From JABDMD01 sp965203475 (GTDB taxonomy: Bacteria; Pseudomonadota; Gammaproteobacteria; UBA4575), in contig OZ241890.1 in assembly GCA_965203475.1 (NCBI GenBank), positions 1,984,001 to 2,048,000 on the forward strand: a DNA stretch of 64,000 nt, written 5' to 3'. Positions 50,434 through 58,340 of this stretch are shown here, piece after piece. The notes beneath the pieces are model-generated. The model was not told the origin of the DNA. It ran no database searches and saw nothing but the letters and a program-made list of their open reading frames with translations. Position numbers and translations under genes: made by a program. Each line of letters opens with the position of its first letter. The stretch's first letter is position 1.

Positions 50434-50513
50434 TTGATAATAACAAAAGTATGAAAAACAATAGGTTATCAGTACAAATAGACTTTGTCTAAATTATCTC
50501 TATAATTTAGCCT

Positions 50514-50933
50514 ATGGAAAATCAATTTCCAAAATCTCGCGCCGATGTGGCGCTGATGCTACGAGAATCTGGCATTACACCTACGCATCAACGCATCAAA
50601 ATTGGTGAGGTGTTATTTACCCGTGCCCAACATCTTTCAGCAGAACAGGTGTTAGCAGCTGTAAATCAGGACGACGACGAAGTTTCTAAAGCGACGGTAT
50701 ACAACACGTTAGGATTATTCGCATCCCACGGATTAGTGCGTGAAGTAATTGTCGATCCTGCAAAAGTTTTTTATGACTCAAACTTAGATAAACACCATCA
50801 TCTTTATTATTCCGATAGTGGTGAACTTGAAGATGTCGACAAAGAAAAAGTCGTAATTTCCAAGTTGCCAGATGTACCCAATGATATTCAGATAGAAGAA
50901 GTGGATGTCATTATTCGGGTACATCGCAATTAA
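50514..50933 (+). CDS. Fur-superfamily regulator, Irr-like
   Basis: A 139-residue Fur-family DNA-binding protein. The winged helix is standard: GITPTHQRIKIGEVLF, HLSAEQVLAAVN, VSKATVYNTLGLFASHGLVREV. The dimerisation domain has DKHHHLYYSDSGELEDVDKEKV and then PNDIQIEEVDVIIRVHRN; the CxxC pairs that bind structural zinc in Fur are absent and an HHH triplet is present. This resembles the Irr branch, which responds to haem or iron status, more than Fur or Zur. Assignment to Irr is inference from motif pattern only. Confidence 0.85.
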   Translation: MENQFPKSRADVALMLRESGITPTHQRIKIGEVLFTRAQHLSAEQVLAAVNQDDDEVSKATVYNTLGLFASHGLVREVIVDPAKVFYDSNLDKHHHLYYSDSGELEDVDKEKVVISKLPDVPNDIQIEEVDVIIRVHRN

Positions 50934-50979
50934 TTTCGCAATTACAACCTCTCCTTAAAACGCTATTATTCCGCCCAGT

Positions 50980-51055
50980 GCCGGAGTAGCTCAGCTGGTA
51001 GAGCAACTCATTCGTAATGAGTAGGTCGGGTGTTCGAATCACCTCTCCGGCACCA
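50980..51055 (+). tRNA. tRNA-Thr (anticodon CGT)
   Basis: A complete cloverleaf of 76 bases including encoded CCA. The acceptor stem GCCGGAG pairs with CTCCGGC, the D-arm is AGCTCAGCTGGTAGAGC, the anticodon arm ACTCA-TTCGTAA-TGAGT gives anticodon CGT at 51013-51015, and the T-arm is GGTGTTCGAATCACC. It reads ACG codons. No other tRNA is nearby. Confidence 0.97.
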
Positions 51056-51150
51056 GCTTTCGCTCGATAAAAGTTATTTCTGAAATTTATAGGCTTAAGA
51101 TGACCCTTGCATGTGGGTACACACACAAATTTAATTATCGAGAAGTGTAT

Positions 51151-51702
51151 TTACTCTTCTTTTTCTACAGCGGGAGTAATGGCAATTAAGTTGTATACCT
51201 CTTTTACACCTTCGATACCTTTTGCAATAGCACCTGCAGAATCTTTGATAGACTGGCTATCTACAAAACCAGCCAATAGGACATGACCAAATTTAACTTC
51301 AGTTTTTATATCATTTGCTGCGCCAATTCCTTCTACACTGGCCAACCTTGTCTTCAGCTTTGTAGAAATTGATGTATCACTTGTAATATCGCCTGCACTA
51401 CGATCTCCATCCAAAATAACTAAAGCATCCAATACTTCTTTAACGCCTTCAACTTGTTTTGCGGTAGTTATGGTTGCTGTTTTTTCAGCTTGATCATCTA
51501 CAAATCCAGAGATTTGTACGATACCTCTTGAGACTTCAACATCAAGATTGCCGATTTGAACTTCTTTGTTGGTTACTAATGCAGAATTTACTTTGGCATG
51601 AAGTTTAATATTATCGTAAGTCGTTCCTAAGTCCGCTTGCGCAGTTACACTCACTAAAGTAAAGGCTGTAGCTGTAATTAATGCTTTTATAAACTGAGAC
51701 AT
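51151..51702 (-). CDS. Periplasmic BON-domain protein (OsmY-like)
   Basis: A 183-residue exported protein from the ATG at 51702, with AGGAG seven bases upstream; an upstream in-frame start is not supported. Signal peptide to TAQA near residue 23, then two BON domains (about 31-98 and 110-180): AKVNSALVTNKEVQIGNLDVEVSRGIVQISGFVDDQAEK and TKLKTRLASVEGIGAANDIKTEVKFGHVLLAGFVDSQS. BON proteins bind phospholipids and support the envelope during osmotic stress. A monocistronic unit. Confidence 0.92.
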   Translation of the reverse strand: MSQFIKALITATAFTLVSVTAQADLGTTYDNIKLHAKVNSALVTNKEVQIGNLDVEVSRGIVQISGFVDDQAEKTATITTAKQVEGVKEVLDALVILDGDRSAGDITSDTSISTKLKTRLASVEGIGAANDIKTEVKFGHVLLAGFVDSQSIKDSAGAIAKGIEGVKEVYNLIAITPAVEKEE

Positions 51703-51940
51703 GAAAGATCTCCTGTTCAATTTTGATAGTTACATATTAAATATTGCTTCTAGTGACTTCATCCGTAACCATACAGAACCACACGGAGATTTAGTAATTA
51801 CTGAGTTTTTAAGTAAAAAATTACCCTCATTTTAATTGCGCAATTTCACATTTATGCAATAAAACTGCATGTTTTTCTTCAGCTGTGTAGCGTAGCACCT
51901 TATTGCTGGTAATTAATTATTAGTATAAAAATGTAATTAC

Positions 51941-52210
51941 TTGTTTTTGTATGAATTTGTGAAAGCTGATTTAAAAAAATATAAAGGATATACGATTTTA
52001 TTCCATGCGGATGCTGTGGAAAGTGGCGGCTATGCGCCGTGTGCAACACTATTTAAGGTCGGCGAAGAAGCACACAAACTAAAACCTACGAGAATCTTTG
52101 AGGATCGAGATCAAGCGTTGTCTTTTGCTTTAGGGCTTGCCGAAGAAGCGGTTGACTTCAAATTAAAAGAAAAAAAACTCGATCTTGATGTATTAGCTAA
52201 CGGTAATTGA
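51941..52210 (+). CDS. Hypothetical cytoplasmic protein (about 85 aa)
   Basis: I do not recognise it. A compact, mixed alpha/beta protein: KADLKKYKGYTILFHADAVESGGYAPCATLFKVGEEA, then RIFEDRDQALSFALGLAEEAVDFKL. It has no signal peptide or membrane segment. Start codon uncertain: TTG at 51941, or GTG at 51959, since no ATG is in frame. Composition and the strong C-terminal helix suggest a real gene. Confidence 0.65.
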   Translation: MFLYEFVKADLKKYKGYTILFHADAVESGGYAPCATLFKVGEEAHKLKPTRIFEDRDQALSFALGLAEEAVDFKLKEKKLDLDVLANGN

Positions 52211-52328
52211 ATAAAAATTCAACATGTGCAACCGTTTATCCAGATAATTAGTCCGTTTACTAATTCTATATAAGCATAGGCTTAAATACTTTTTACTCTT
52301 GCTAGCATCCAGTGAGTCAGGAACCAAT

Positions 52329-52538
52329 ATGGCCGTAATCAAAGAAAGAAGGTCAAATAACGACCGTAGACAAGCCGCACCCGTTCAATTTTTTCCTATA
52401 TTGGACAAGCAAGGTAATTTTATCGAACACGATCGGCGCTCTGGTGTGGATCGAAGAGTAGATTCCAGTACGACTTTACAATTTATAAAGTCCACCGAGT
52501 TATTGGAAAAATTTGCCGAGCTACAAAACTCTGATTAG
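52329..52538 (+). CDS. Small Arg-rich hypothetical protein (69 aa)
   Basis: A 69-residue protein with two related Arg-rich motifs: ERRSNNDRRQAAPVQFFPILDKQGNFIEHDRRSGVDRRVD. The DRRxxxDRR pattern resembles the short basic proteins found near PilZ-type and c-di-GMP genes, but no such gene is adjacent here. ATG at 52329; a TTG ten codons upstream is possible. Function unknown. It overlaps the convergent ChrR-like gene by 4 bases. Confidence 0.65.
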   Translation: MAVIKERRSNNDRRQAAPVQFFPILDKQGNFIEHDRRSGVDRRVDSSTTLQFIKSTELLEKFAELQNSD

Positions 52539-53209
52539 CCTGTTACAGACAGGTGTCCCGTTTTTACAAAAATTACACAGCCATCACGTGTAAAAGGCGT
52601 GTGTGTACTGTTCGGTGGATTGCGTAACCAAGTACCGACCGGGTATTCCCCGAATTCATCTTCAAACGTCCCTTCCAGTACAAAAATTTCTTCGCCCCCG
52701 ATATGAATGTGTGATTGAAATTTTGTATTCGGTTCCCACTTTACTAATGCCGTATGCTCATTATTGAATTCATGTAATGGCATTACTTGTAATCCTGGTA
52801 CTAAGCCAGGTAACCATTTTTGTTCATTAGTTTGGTTAGCAATATAGGCGGTATCTCCGGTTTGAAATTGCTGCAACTTTACGAATATAGTGCAACCTTT
52901 CTCACAAAGAGGTGCATGACTAGAACCAGGAGGATTGCGCAGATAGGTTCCTGCTGAATATTCCCCATGGTTATCTGAAAATGTGCCTTCCAAAACAAAT
53001 ATTTCTTCGCCATTAGCATGTCTGTGCGTAGGAAATAAACTATTAGGCAAATAACGAACAATGGTGGTAACCGGCTCTGGGTCTCCTGCTAAGCGCTCTA
53101 GCCTGCGACGCAACACTCCTTCTGCTTCGGATGATTCCCACTGCATATTCTCTGTTTCCACAACTACTCGTAGACTATAGTCTGCATTGAGCGTTTGTAT
53201 ATATTGCAT
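52535..53209 (-). CDS. ChrR-like bicupin protein
   Basis: A 224-residue protein made of two tandem ChrR-type cupin domains. Each has metal-ligand pattern HxH-x4-E and a trailing His: THRHANGEEIFVLEGTFSDNHGEYSAGTYLRNPPGSSH and SHIHIGGEEIFVLEGTFEDEFGEYPVGTWLRNPPNSTH. Near-identical motifs indicate internal duplication. ChrR cupins normally form the C-terminal domain of an anti-sigma factor, but no sigma factor or N-terminal anti-sigma domain is present, so it likely acts as a stand-alone metal enzyme. Confidence 0.88.
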   Translation of the reverse strand: MQYIQTLNADYSLRVVVETENMQWESSEAEGVLRRRLERLAGDPEPVTTIVRYLPNSLFPTHRHANGEEIFVLEGTFSDNHGEYSAGTYLRNPPGSSHAPLCEKGCTIFVKLQQFQTGDTAYIANQTNEQKWLPGLVPGLQVMPLHEFNNEHTALVKWEPNTKFQSHIHIGGEEIFVLEGTFEDEFGEYPVGTWLRNPPNSTHTPFTRDGCVIFVKTGHLSVTG

Positions 53210-53231
53210 GGTCTACAGTTACTAAATTTGT

Positions 53232-53717
53232 ATGAAAATAACTTTTAATAAATACGGACTATTAATTTTACTAGTAATTACTTTGGTATTACTTTTAGTC
53301 GGTTTATTTGCACCCATCATAACATTCAAAAAGTTTATATTTATTCAAAATACATTTTCTATTATATCGGCATGTGTAAATTTATTACGTGAAAATCAAT
53401 ATTTTTTATTCATTGTAATTTCACTGTTTAGTATTGTGCTACCGATTGTAAAATTAGCATTATTATTCAAACTAGTATTATCTAATTTCATCACTAGTCA
53501 GTTATCAAGAAAATCATTAATAGCTATACATCAATTAGGGCGCTGGTCAATGTTAGACGTCTTCGTAATTGCAATCTTAGCTGTAGTCGTAAAGCTTGGT
53601 GCAATTGCTGATGTTGAAAAACACATAGGCCTTTATGCTTACGCCGGCGCAGCAGTATTGATGATGCTCATCACTCAAAAAGTAATTGATTATGTCGAGG
53701 CCAAAGAAGCTAGTTAG
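53232..53717 (+). CDS. Paraquat-inducible protein A-like membrane protein
   Basis: A 161-residue protein with four membrane segments, matching one half of PqiA. Core signature GRWSMLDVFVIAILAVVVKLGAIADVEKHIG, preceded by ILPIVKLALLF-type VLPIVKLALLFKLVLS. PqiA-like proteins are associated with MCE lipid-transport systems, but no MCE gene is adjacent. It is divergent from the bicupin gene by 22 bases. Confidence 0.85.
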   Translation: MKITFNKYGLLILLVITLVLLLVGLFAPIITFKKFIFIQNTFSIISACVNLLRENQYFLFIVISLFSIVLPIVKLALLFKLVLSNFITSQLSRKSLIAIHQLGRWSMLDVFVIAILAVVVKLGAIADVEKHIGLYAYAGAAVLMMLITQKVIDYVEAKEAS

Positions 53718-54282
53718 CCATTCTAAAGGGTTGTAATATCAAACGATCTAGCCACAATTTACGTGGATTACGAAAGTTCTCGATCCCTATTTTCATATCT
53801 ATGTGTCCTGCCTTCGGTTGACTACGATAGGTTCTAAATAAATAGCCCCACCAAGGCATGTTGAACCCAAAATTACTATCCGTTTCTTTGTTTAATATTG
53901 AATGGTGTATCTAATGCATATGATGTAGTCGCTATAAAATGGGGCATAGTGAAACATTACATGCTGAAGATATACTACAAGACCCAATAACAGTATGGCC
54001 AAAATAAAAACAAGCCAATGCGGCATTGTGGCTACATTAAACAAACCGAATTGGTTTTGCTCTGCAATTACTGCCGTACTTACGGCTGCGAACGGTAATA
54101 GAACACGCAGGACAACAACATTAATGAGGGTGACTGACTAAATTATTTACCCAGCGCGTTAGTTTTGAATAATGTAGGCCCGTCTGGGTGAAAGAACTTC
54201 CCAAATTGCAAATATTATAAAAAACCAGCAGAAATATTGATAATCGCAATAATGTTCCTTGGTTCTGCAATGATTCAATCAC
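53710..54282 (-). pseudogene. Sterol desaturase/fatty acid hydroxylase family pseudogene
   Basis: Decayed minus-strand gene. Pieces in different frames: a GTG-started N-terminus MIESLQNQGTLLRLSIFLLVF, then IIFAIWEVLSPRRAY in another frame, then SKLTRWVNNLVSH, then FAAVSTAVIAEQNQFGLFNV and LVVYLQHVMFHYAPF, and finally FGFNMPWWGYLFRTYRSQP and RNPRKLWLDRLILQPFRMAN. At least three frameshifts are needed, and the His-rich block that normally follows LQHVMFHYAPF (HRMHH region) is missing. The 3' end overlaps the convergent PqiA-like gene by 8 bases. Confidence 0.8.
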
Positions 54283-54729
54283 AAGTTATCACTTCTTTTA
54301 ATTAAGAGAACTTAATGTTAAGCAGGAAAATTCGCCGTAATTTTATTGGATTGATTACAAACGGTTCACTACTACAGGAAGGGTTGGCCATCCGTGGCGC
54401 GAGTCATCCTTGCTATTAGTAAGACATTATTCACCGTGCAAAGTTCAAAATATCGTACTTAACAGCAATAACTTTGCTGCTTATTTCCTAGTAATTTTAA
54501 TAAAGTATTTTTTACTCTACATTACGAAATTTCTTACACCTGCGCTGGGCGGCGTCTATTAAGACACGAATACTAGGGTTTTACCGTGCATAATCTAAAT
54601 TTCAGAGCTAAAACCTGTTTAACTAGGTCAAAACTATGGCCTTTTTTGTCAAATTTTTGTCAATTTTCAAGTATAGTATTTCAAAAAAATTATGATAAAA
54701 ATTGAGGAGTTATCTTAGACAGGTTCATT
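54283..54729. other. Gene-free gap with presumed promoter of the envelope operon
   Basis: No gene is seen in this 447-base stretch. A TATAGT-like -10 region occurs near 54673-54680 with two TTGTCA repeats just upstream (around 54649 and 54658), and a GAGG lies about 22 bases before the lipoprotein ATG. The promoter call is tentative. Confidence 0.35.
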
Positions 54730-55515
54730 ATGTTGATGTTTCGAGTAATTTTGATAAGTGCAATTAGCGTAGCATTTCTTAGCTTACAGGGCTGCAGTTC
54801 TTCCTCATCTGGAGTAGGTCTCCCGAGTGCGAATTCAGAAGAAACTGAACAATCTTCTAGCCAGGAACAAAGTTCACAATCCTCATCTAGCTCTTCTGGT
54901 TCTGAAAATAAACAAGCAAGCCAGGGACAAAAATCACAAGAGGAATCCAGCAGTGATTCTCAATCGAAAAGTAGTGAAGGCGCACAAACGGATGAAGAAA
55001 AAGTCGCAGTGTTGGATAAACAGTTAGAAGAAGAGTTAAAAGCCTATGATCAAGAAATGCATGATGAAATGGAAGAAGCAGAAGGCAAACGACAAGAACA
55101 TGAAACAGAGCAAGCAGCGTTGGAAAGACTGGAAGAAGAAGGCTTAGAGGAAGAAGAACTCGGCAGAGGGGTAAGCAAAGTCTTTGAGGAAGAAGAACTC
55201 GAAGGAGGCTCTGGTGATGAGGGTGAAGAACAACTTGCTAAAGCAGAAGCAAACCAAGGTAATGCAAATGGTGAGAAGGATAATGCCGCATCTACCAGTT
55301 CGTCAGGTGATCAAGGAGCAGGCTTACAAGGTACAACTCCAAGTGATATTCCTAGCGGTGATGATGACGATGTCGTAGCACGACAATTACGTGAAGCTGC
55401 AGAGAACGAAAAGGATCCTGAACTACGTGAAAAACTTTGGGAAGAATATAAAAAATATAAAAATCAACAAGCGGAAAATAGCGCAGCACCGCCCTCATCA
55501 ACAAATCAACAATGA
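54730..55515 (+). CDS. Ser/Glu-rich lipoprotein, first gene of envelope operon
   Basis: A 261-residue lipoprotein with lipobox LQGC (Cys at residue 22). After the lipid anchor comes a Ser/Gln-rich stretch (EETEQSSSQEQSSQSSSSSSG), then an acidic coiled-coil-prone region (residues ~95-150, KQLEEELKAYDQEMHDEMEEAEGKRQEHET), and a low-complexity Gly/Asp tail ending with a helix (REAAENEKDPELREKLWEEYKKYKNQQ). The composition suggests a flexible envelope spacer. No homologue was recognised. ATGA overlap with the next gene implies coupled translation. Confidence 0.8.
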   Translation: MLMFRVILISAISVAFLSLQGCSSSSSGVGLPSANSEETEQSSSQEQSSQSSSSSSGSENKQASQGQKSQEESSSDSQSKSSEGAQTDEEKVAVLDKQLEEELKAYDQEMHDEMEEAEGKRQEHETEQAALERLEEEGLEEEELGRGVSKVFEEEELEGGSGDEGEEQLAKAEANQGNANGEKDNAASTSSSGDQGAGLQGTTPSDIPSGDDDDVVARQLREAAENEKDPELREKLWEEYKKYKNQQAENSAAPPSSTNQQ

Positions 55516-56702
55516 TCAATCTTAAATATAGAACTTACACGTCACAAATTTTTCATTTTCTAGTTTGTTTTTTAATAGTAACTGGATGTTCCACGACTGC
55601 AGTTAAAGTTGACGAAGTTGAGGAAATCGATACTGAAACGTCGCAACTACAAGAAAGTAGTTTATTGGATGTTGGGATTTTACTGTTTGAAAAAGGCGAA
55701 GTAACGGATAAAGAAAAAGAAGAAGAAGGTGTGCACGAAGATATTCGCGCAGCTGAAGCGCGCTATATGGCATACCATCTAAAAGAAACTATGGAGCGCT
55801 CTAATGGGTGGGGTGCTATTCGAGTTCTACCTGAAAAATCATATGTCGTAGATGTTTTGGTTGAAGGTAAAATTATTGACTCTAACGGCGAAGAATTAAT
55901 TTTATTCACCCATGTAAGTGATAGTACGGGTGCCTTGTGGTTTGAAAAAACGTATAAAACTCTAGCGGATGAAGAATCGTATCGCTTTGCAAGACCTGGC
56001 CGGGATGTGTATCAATATGTGTATAACCGCATCGCAAATGATATTCGTAAACACCGAAAAGAATTAACAAGTGACCAACTTGTTACAATTCGTAACACTT
56101 CAGAATTGCGCTACGCTGCAAACATTTCACCTGAACCGTATAGCCATTACATCAATATCAGTCCTAGCGGCCATACTTCTATTGCACGTCTGCCTGCAAC
56201 GGATGACCCTATGCTCAACCGTGTACGCAAAGTAAGAGATCGTGAATTTTTATTTATCGACACAATTAACGAGCATTATTCAAATTTTTATGCAGAGATG
56301 TGGGGGCCCTATGAAAACTGGCGTAAATTCTACAGAATTGAAGCGGCTCAAAAACGTGCGATTGAACGGCGCGCCAACCGAACCAAGGTAGTGGCAGCGT
56401 TGATAATGATTGCTGGTTTAATGCGTGGTCCAGGTTTATTAACGACGGGTGCCTTGCTGTATAAGAATGGACATGACATCAGTAAAGAGGCTGAAATTCA
56501 TGATGTAGCCATTCGAGAGCTTGGTGATTCATTGCAGGCTGAAGTCAGTCCTATGGTGGTCGAAGTCCAGGGGCAAACAGTGGAACTCACAGGATCAATT
56601 GAAGAACAATATCAAAAATGGCGCGAGCTATTACGAGAAATCTATATTAACGAAACTGGATTTGCTTTCGAAGATAGCGCAACGGATAGCGCACAACTTT
56701 AG
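55512..56702 (+). CDS. Lipoprotein of unknown function, second gene of envelope operon
   Basis: A 396-residue lipoprotein with lipobox VTGC (Cys near residue 26). The globular part contains a DVGILLFEKGEV motif resembling the start of TolB-type or CsgG-type nucleating folds, AIRVLPEKSYVVDVLVEGKIIDSNGEELILFTHVSDSTGALWFEKTYKT, and a C-terminal segment with a moderately hydrophobic stretch (VVAALIMIAGLMRGPGLLTTGALLY). Function not known. Starts inside the last codon of the preceding gene (4-base overlap) and precedes the TPR gene by 72 bases. Confidence 0.8.
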   Translation: MINLKYRTYTSQIFHFLVCFLIVTGCSTTAVKVDEVEEIDTETSQLQESSLLDVGILLFEKGEVTDKEKEEEGVHEDIRAAEARYMAYHLKETMERSNGWGAIRVLPEKSYVVDVLVEGKIIDSNGEELILFTHVSDSTGALWFEKTYKTLADEESYRFARPGRDVYQYVYNRIANDIRKHRKELTSDQLVTIRNTSELRYAANISPEPYSHYINISPSGHTSIARLPATDDPMLNRVRKVRDREFLFIDTINEHYSNFYAEMWGPYENWRKFYRIEAAQKRAIERRANRTKVVAALIMIAGLMRGPGLLTTGALLYKNGHDISKEAEIHDVAIRELGDSLQAEVSPMVVEVQGQTVELTGSIEEQYQKWRELLREIYINETGFAFEDSATDSAQL

Positions 56703-56774
56703 TTCCGTCGACTCTTTCGCATATATAATTATGCGTTAATCTTCTAACCTCAATAGTCTTGTGCATGATGAGTT

Positions 56775-58307
56775 ATGTCAGACGAAAAATTTTCCAAAAT
56801 AGAAGCCATTGATTTTGAGACACTGCAAGACACTACGCAGAAAAGTCACAAAACAACTACTGCGAAAAAATTTCCTCTTACTTGGATAATTTTTTTATTT
56901 TTAATTATTAGTATGGCAGCAGTATTTATTTACTTGCCAAACTACGTAGAAAAAAAACAAGAACTTGCCGAACAAAAGGAAAAACAATCCTCTTCCATAA
57001 CAGCACCAAAAGTTGAGCCTTTACCAAAAGAGTTTGCTACAGAGCATGACACAGAACAAATATTATCAACAGAAAAACTTGCTGTACTTAAAGCAGAGGC
57101 AGAACAATTATTACTGGAGATTATTCAAAAACAGGAAACTCTGGAACAACATGCTGTATCTCAATGGGCCGAAAATGAATTTTTAAATGCATTATCTATA
57201 GGCGAAAAAGGGGACGAAGAATTCAGACAGCAAAACTACACGTCTGCGATTGAGCATTATTCGAAAGCCGTAGCAGAGTTAAATATATTAGAAAAACGCA
57301 TAGCGCCTACTTTAGAAAATTATGTGCAGAAAGGTGAATTCGCTTTATCTGAAGCAGACAAAGAACTAGCTATTTATAATTTTGAGCTTGCACTTAAAAT
57401 TGACAAACATAACCAACGTGCAATCAGTGGAATTAAACGTGCGGCTACAATTGAAGAACTGTTTAAATTACTTAAAAAAGGCGGCAACCTTGAAGCAGGT
57501 AATCGATTAAACGACGCACAAGATACGTATCAAGAAGCAATGGAGTTAGACCCATTGTCAGAACAAGCAAAAATTGCTTTTGAGCGTGTATCACAACGAT
57601 TGCAAAACATTGAATTCAGTAACTTATTAGCATCAGGAGATAAATTACTAAAAACAAGACAATATGCAGATGCTAAACATGCCTATCGTTCTGCATTAAA
57701 AATAAATCCGCAGTCAAAAGAAGCCAAACAAGGAATCATTAACGTTGATCAAGCCATACGAAAAGATAAGGTAATGGCATTATTTGCGGAAGCAAAAATA
57801 TTTGAAAACAATGAAGATTGGTTGAATGCATCTACTAGCTACCAACAGATATTAAACTTAAATCCAGCTTCTGCTAGCGCACATGAAGGGAAACTTCGCT
57901 GCGAAAAACATGCAGAAATTCTGACGCAATTAAATAGTCATATTGAAAATTATTTGCGTTTAAGTAATGAAAATGTCGCTGCTGAAGCCAATCAACTGCT
58001 AGTTGCAGCAAAAACACTCTCAGACCCAGGCAACAAGATACTTTCAAGCTCTGTAAAAGTTAGGCACTTACTTGAACATGTAAAACAACCGATAGAATTG
58101 GTGCTTACATCAAATAATGAGACTGAAGTTGCCATTTACAAAGTTGGAAAATTAGGAAAATTTCAGCAGCGCGATATAGAGTTAAAACCAGGAAAATACA
58201 CATTTGTAGGGTCACGTACTGGCTATCGCGATGTTCGCAAAGTACTTATTGTGTCTGCAGAAATGACTACACGTACGGTGGAAGTGAGTTGTGAGGAACC
58301 TATTTAA
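56775..58307 (+). CDS. Membrane-anchored TPR protein with PEGA-like tail
   Basis: A 510-residue protein. A short cytoplasmic N-terminus precedes one membrane segment (FPLTWIIFLFLIISMAAVFIYL, about 36-57). The large C-terminal region holds TPR-type helices, for example NYTSAIEHYSKAVAELNILEK, KELAIYNFELALKIDKHNQRAISGI, RLNDAQDTYQEAMELDPLSEQAKIAF and QYADAKHAYRSALKINPQSKEAKQG. The end (GKYTFVGSRTGYRDVRKVLIVSAEMTTRTVEV) resembles a PEGA-like domain. It likely is a scaffold on the periplasmic side. It sits between the lipoproteins and the PEGA/FGE protein. Confidence 0.85.
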   Translation: MSDEKFSKIEAIDFETLQDTTQKSHKTTTAKKFPLTWIIFLFLIISMAAVFIYLPNYVEKKQELAEQKEKQSSSITAPKVEPLPKEFATEHDTEQILSTEKLAVLKAEAEQLLLEIIQKQETLEQHAVSQWAENEFLNALSIGEKGDEEFRQQNYTSAIEHYSKAVAELNILEKRIAPTLENYVQKGEFALSEADKELAIYNFELALKIDKHNQRAISGIKRAATIEELFKLLKKGGNLEAGNRLNDAQDTYQEAMELDPLSEQAKIAFERVSQRLQNIEFSNLLASGDKLLKTRQYADAKHAYRSALKINPQSKEAKQGIINVDQAIRKDKVMALFAEAKIFENNEDWLNASTSYQQILNLNPASASAHEGKLRCEKHAEILTQLNSHIENYLRLSNENVAAEANQLLVAAKTLSDPGNKILSSSVKVRHLLEHVKQPIELVLTSNNETEVAIYKVGKLGKFQQRDIELKPGKYTFVGSRTGYRDVRKVLIVSAEMTTRTVEVSCEEPI

Positions 58308-58340
58308 GATTTCTGCATCAAAAAGATTGGAATATTAACA

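Noticed and set aside
51056..51150. 8-bp dyad CTCGATAA/TTATCGAG after the tRNA gene
   Set aside because: The arms are about 70 bases apart in AT-rich sequence and no T-run follows; may be chance.
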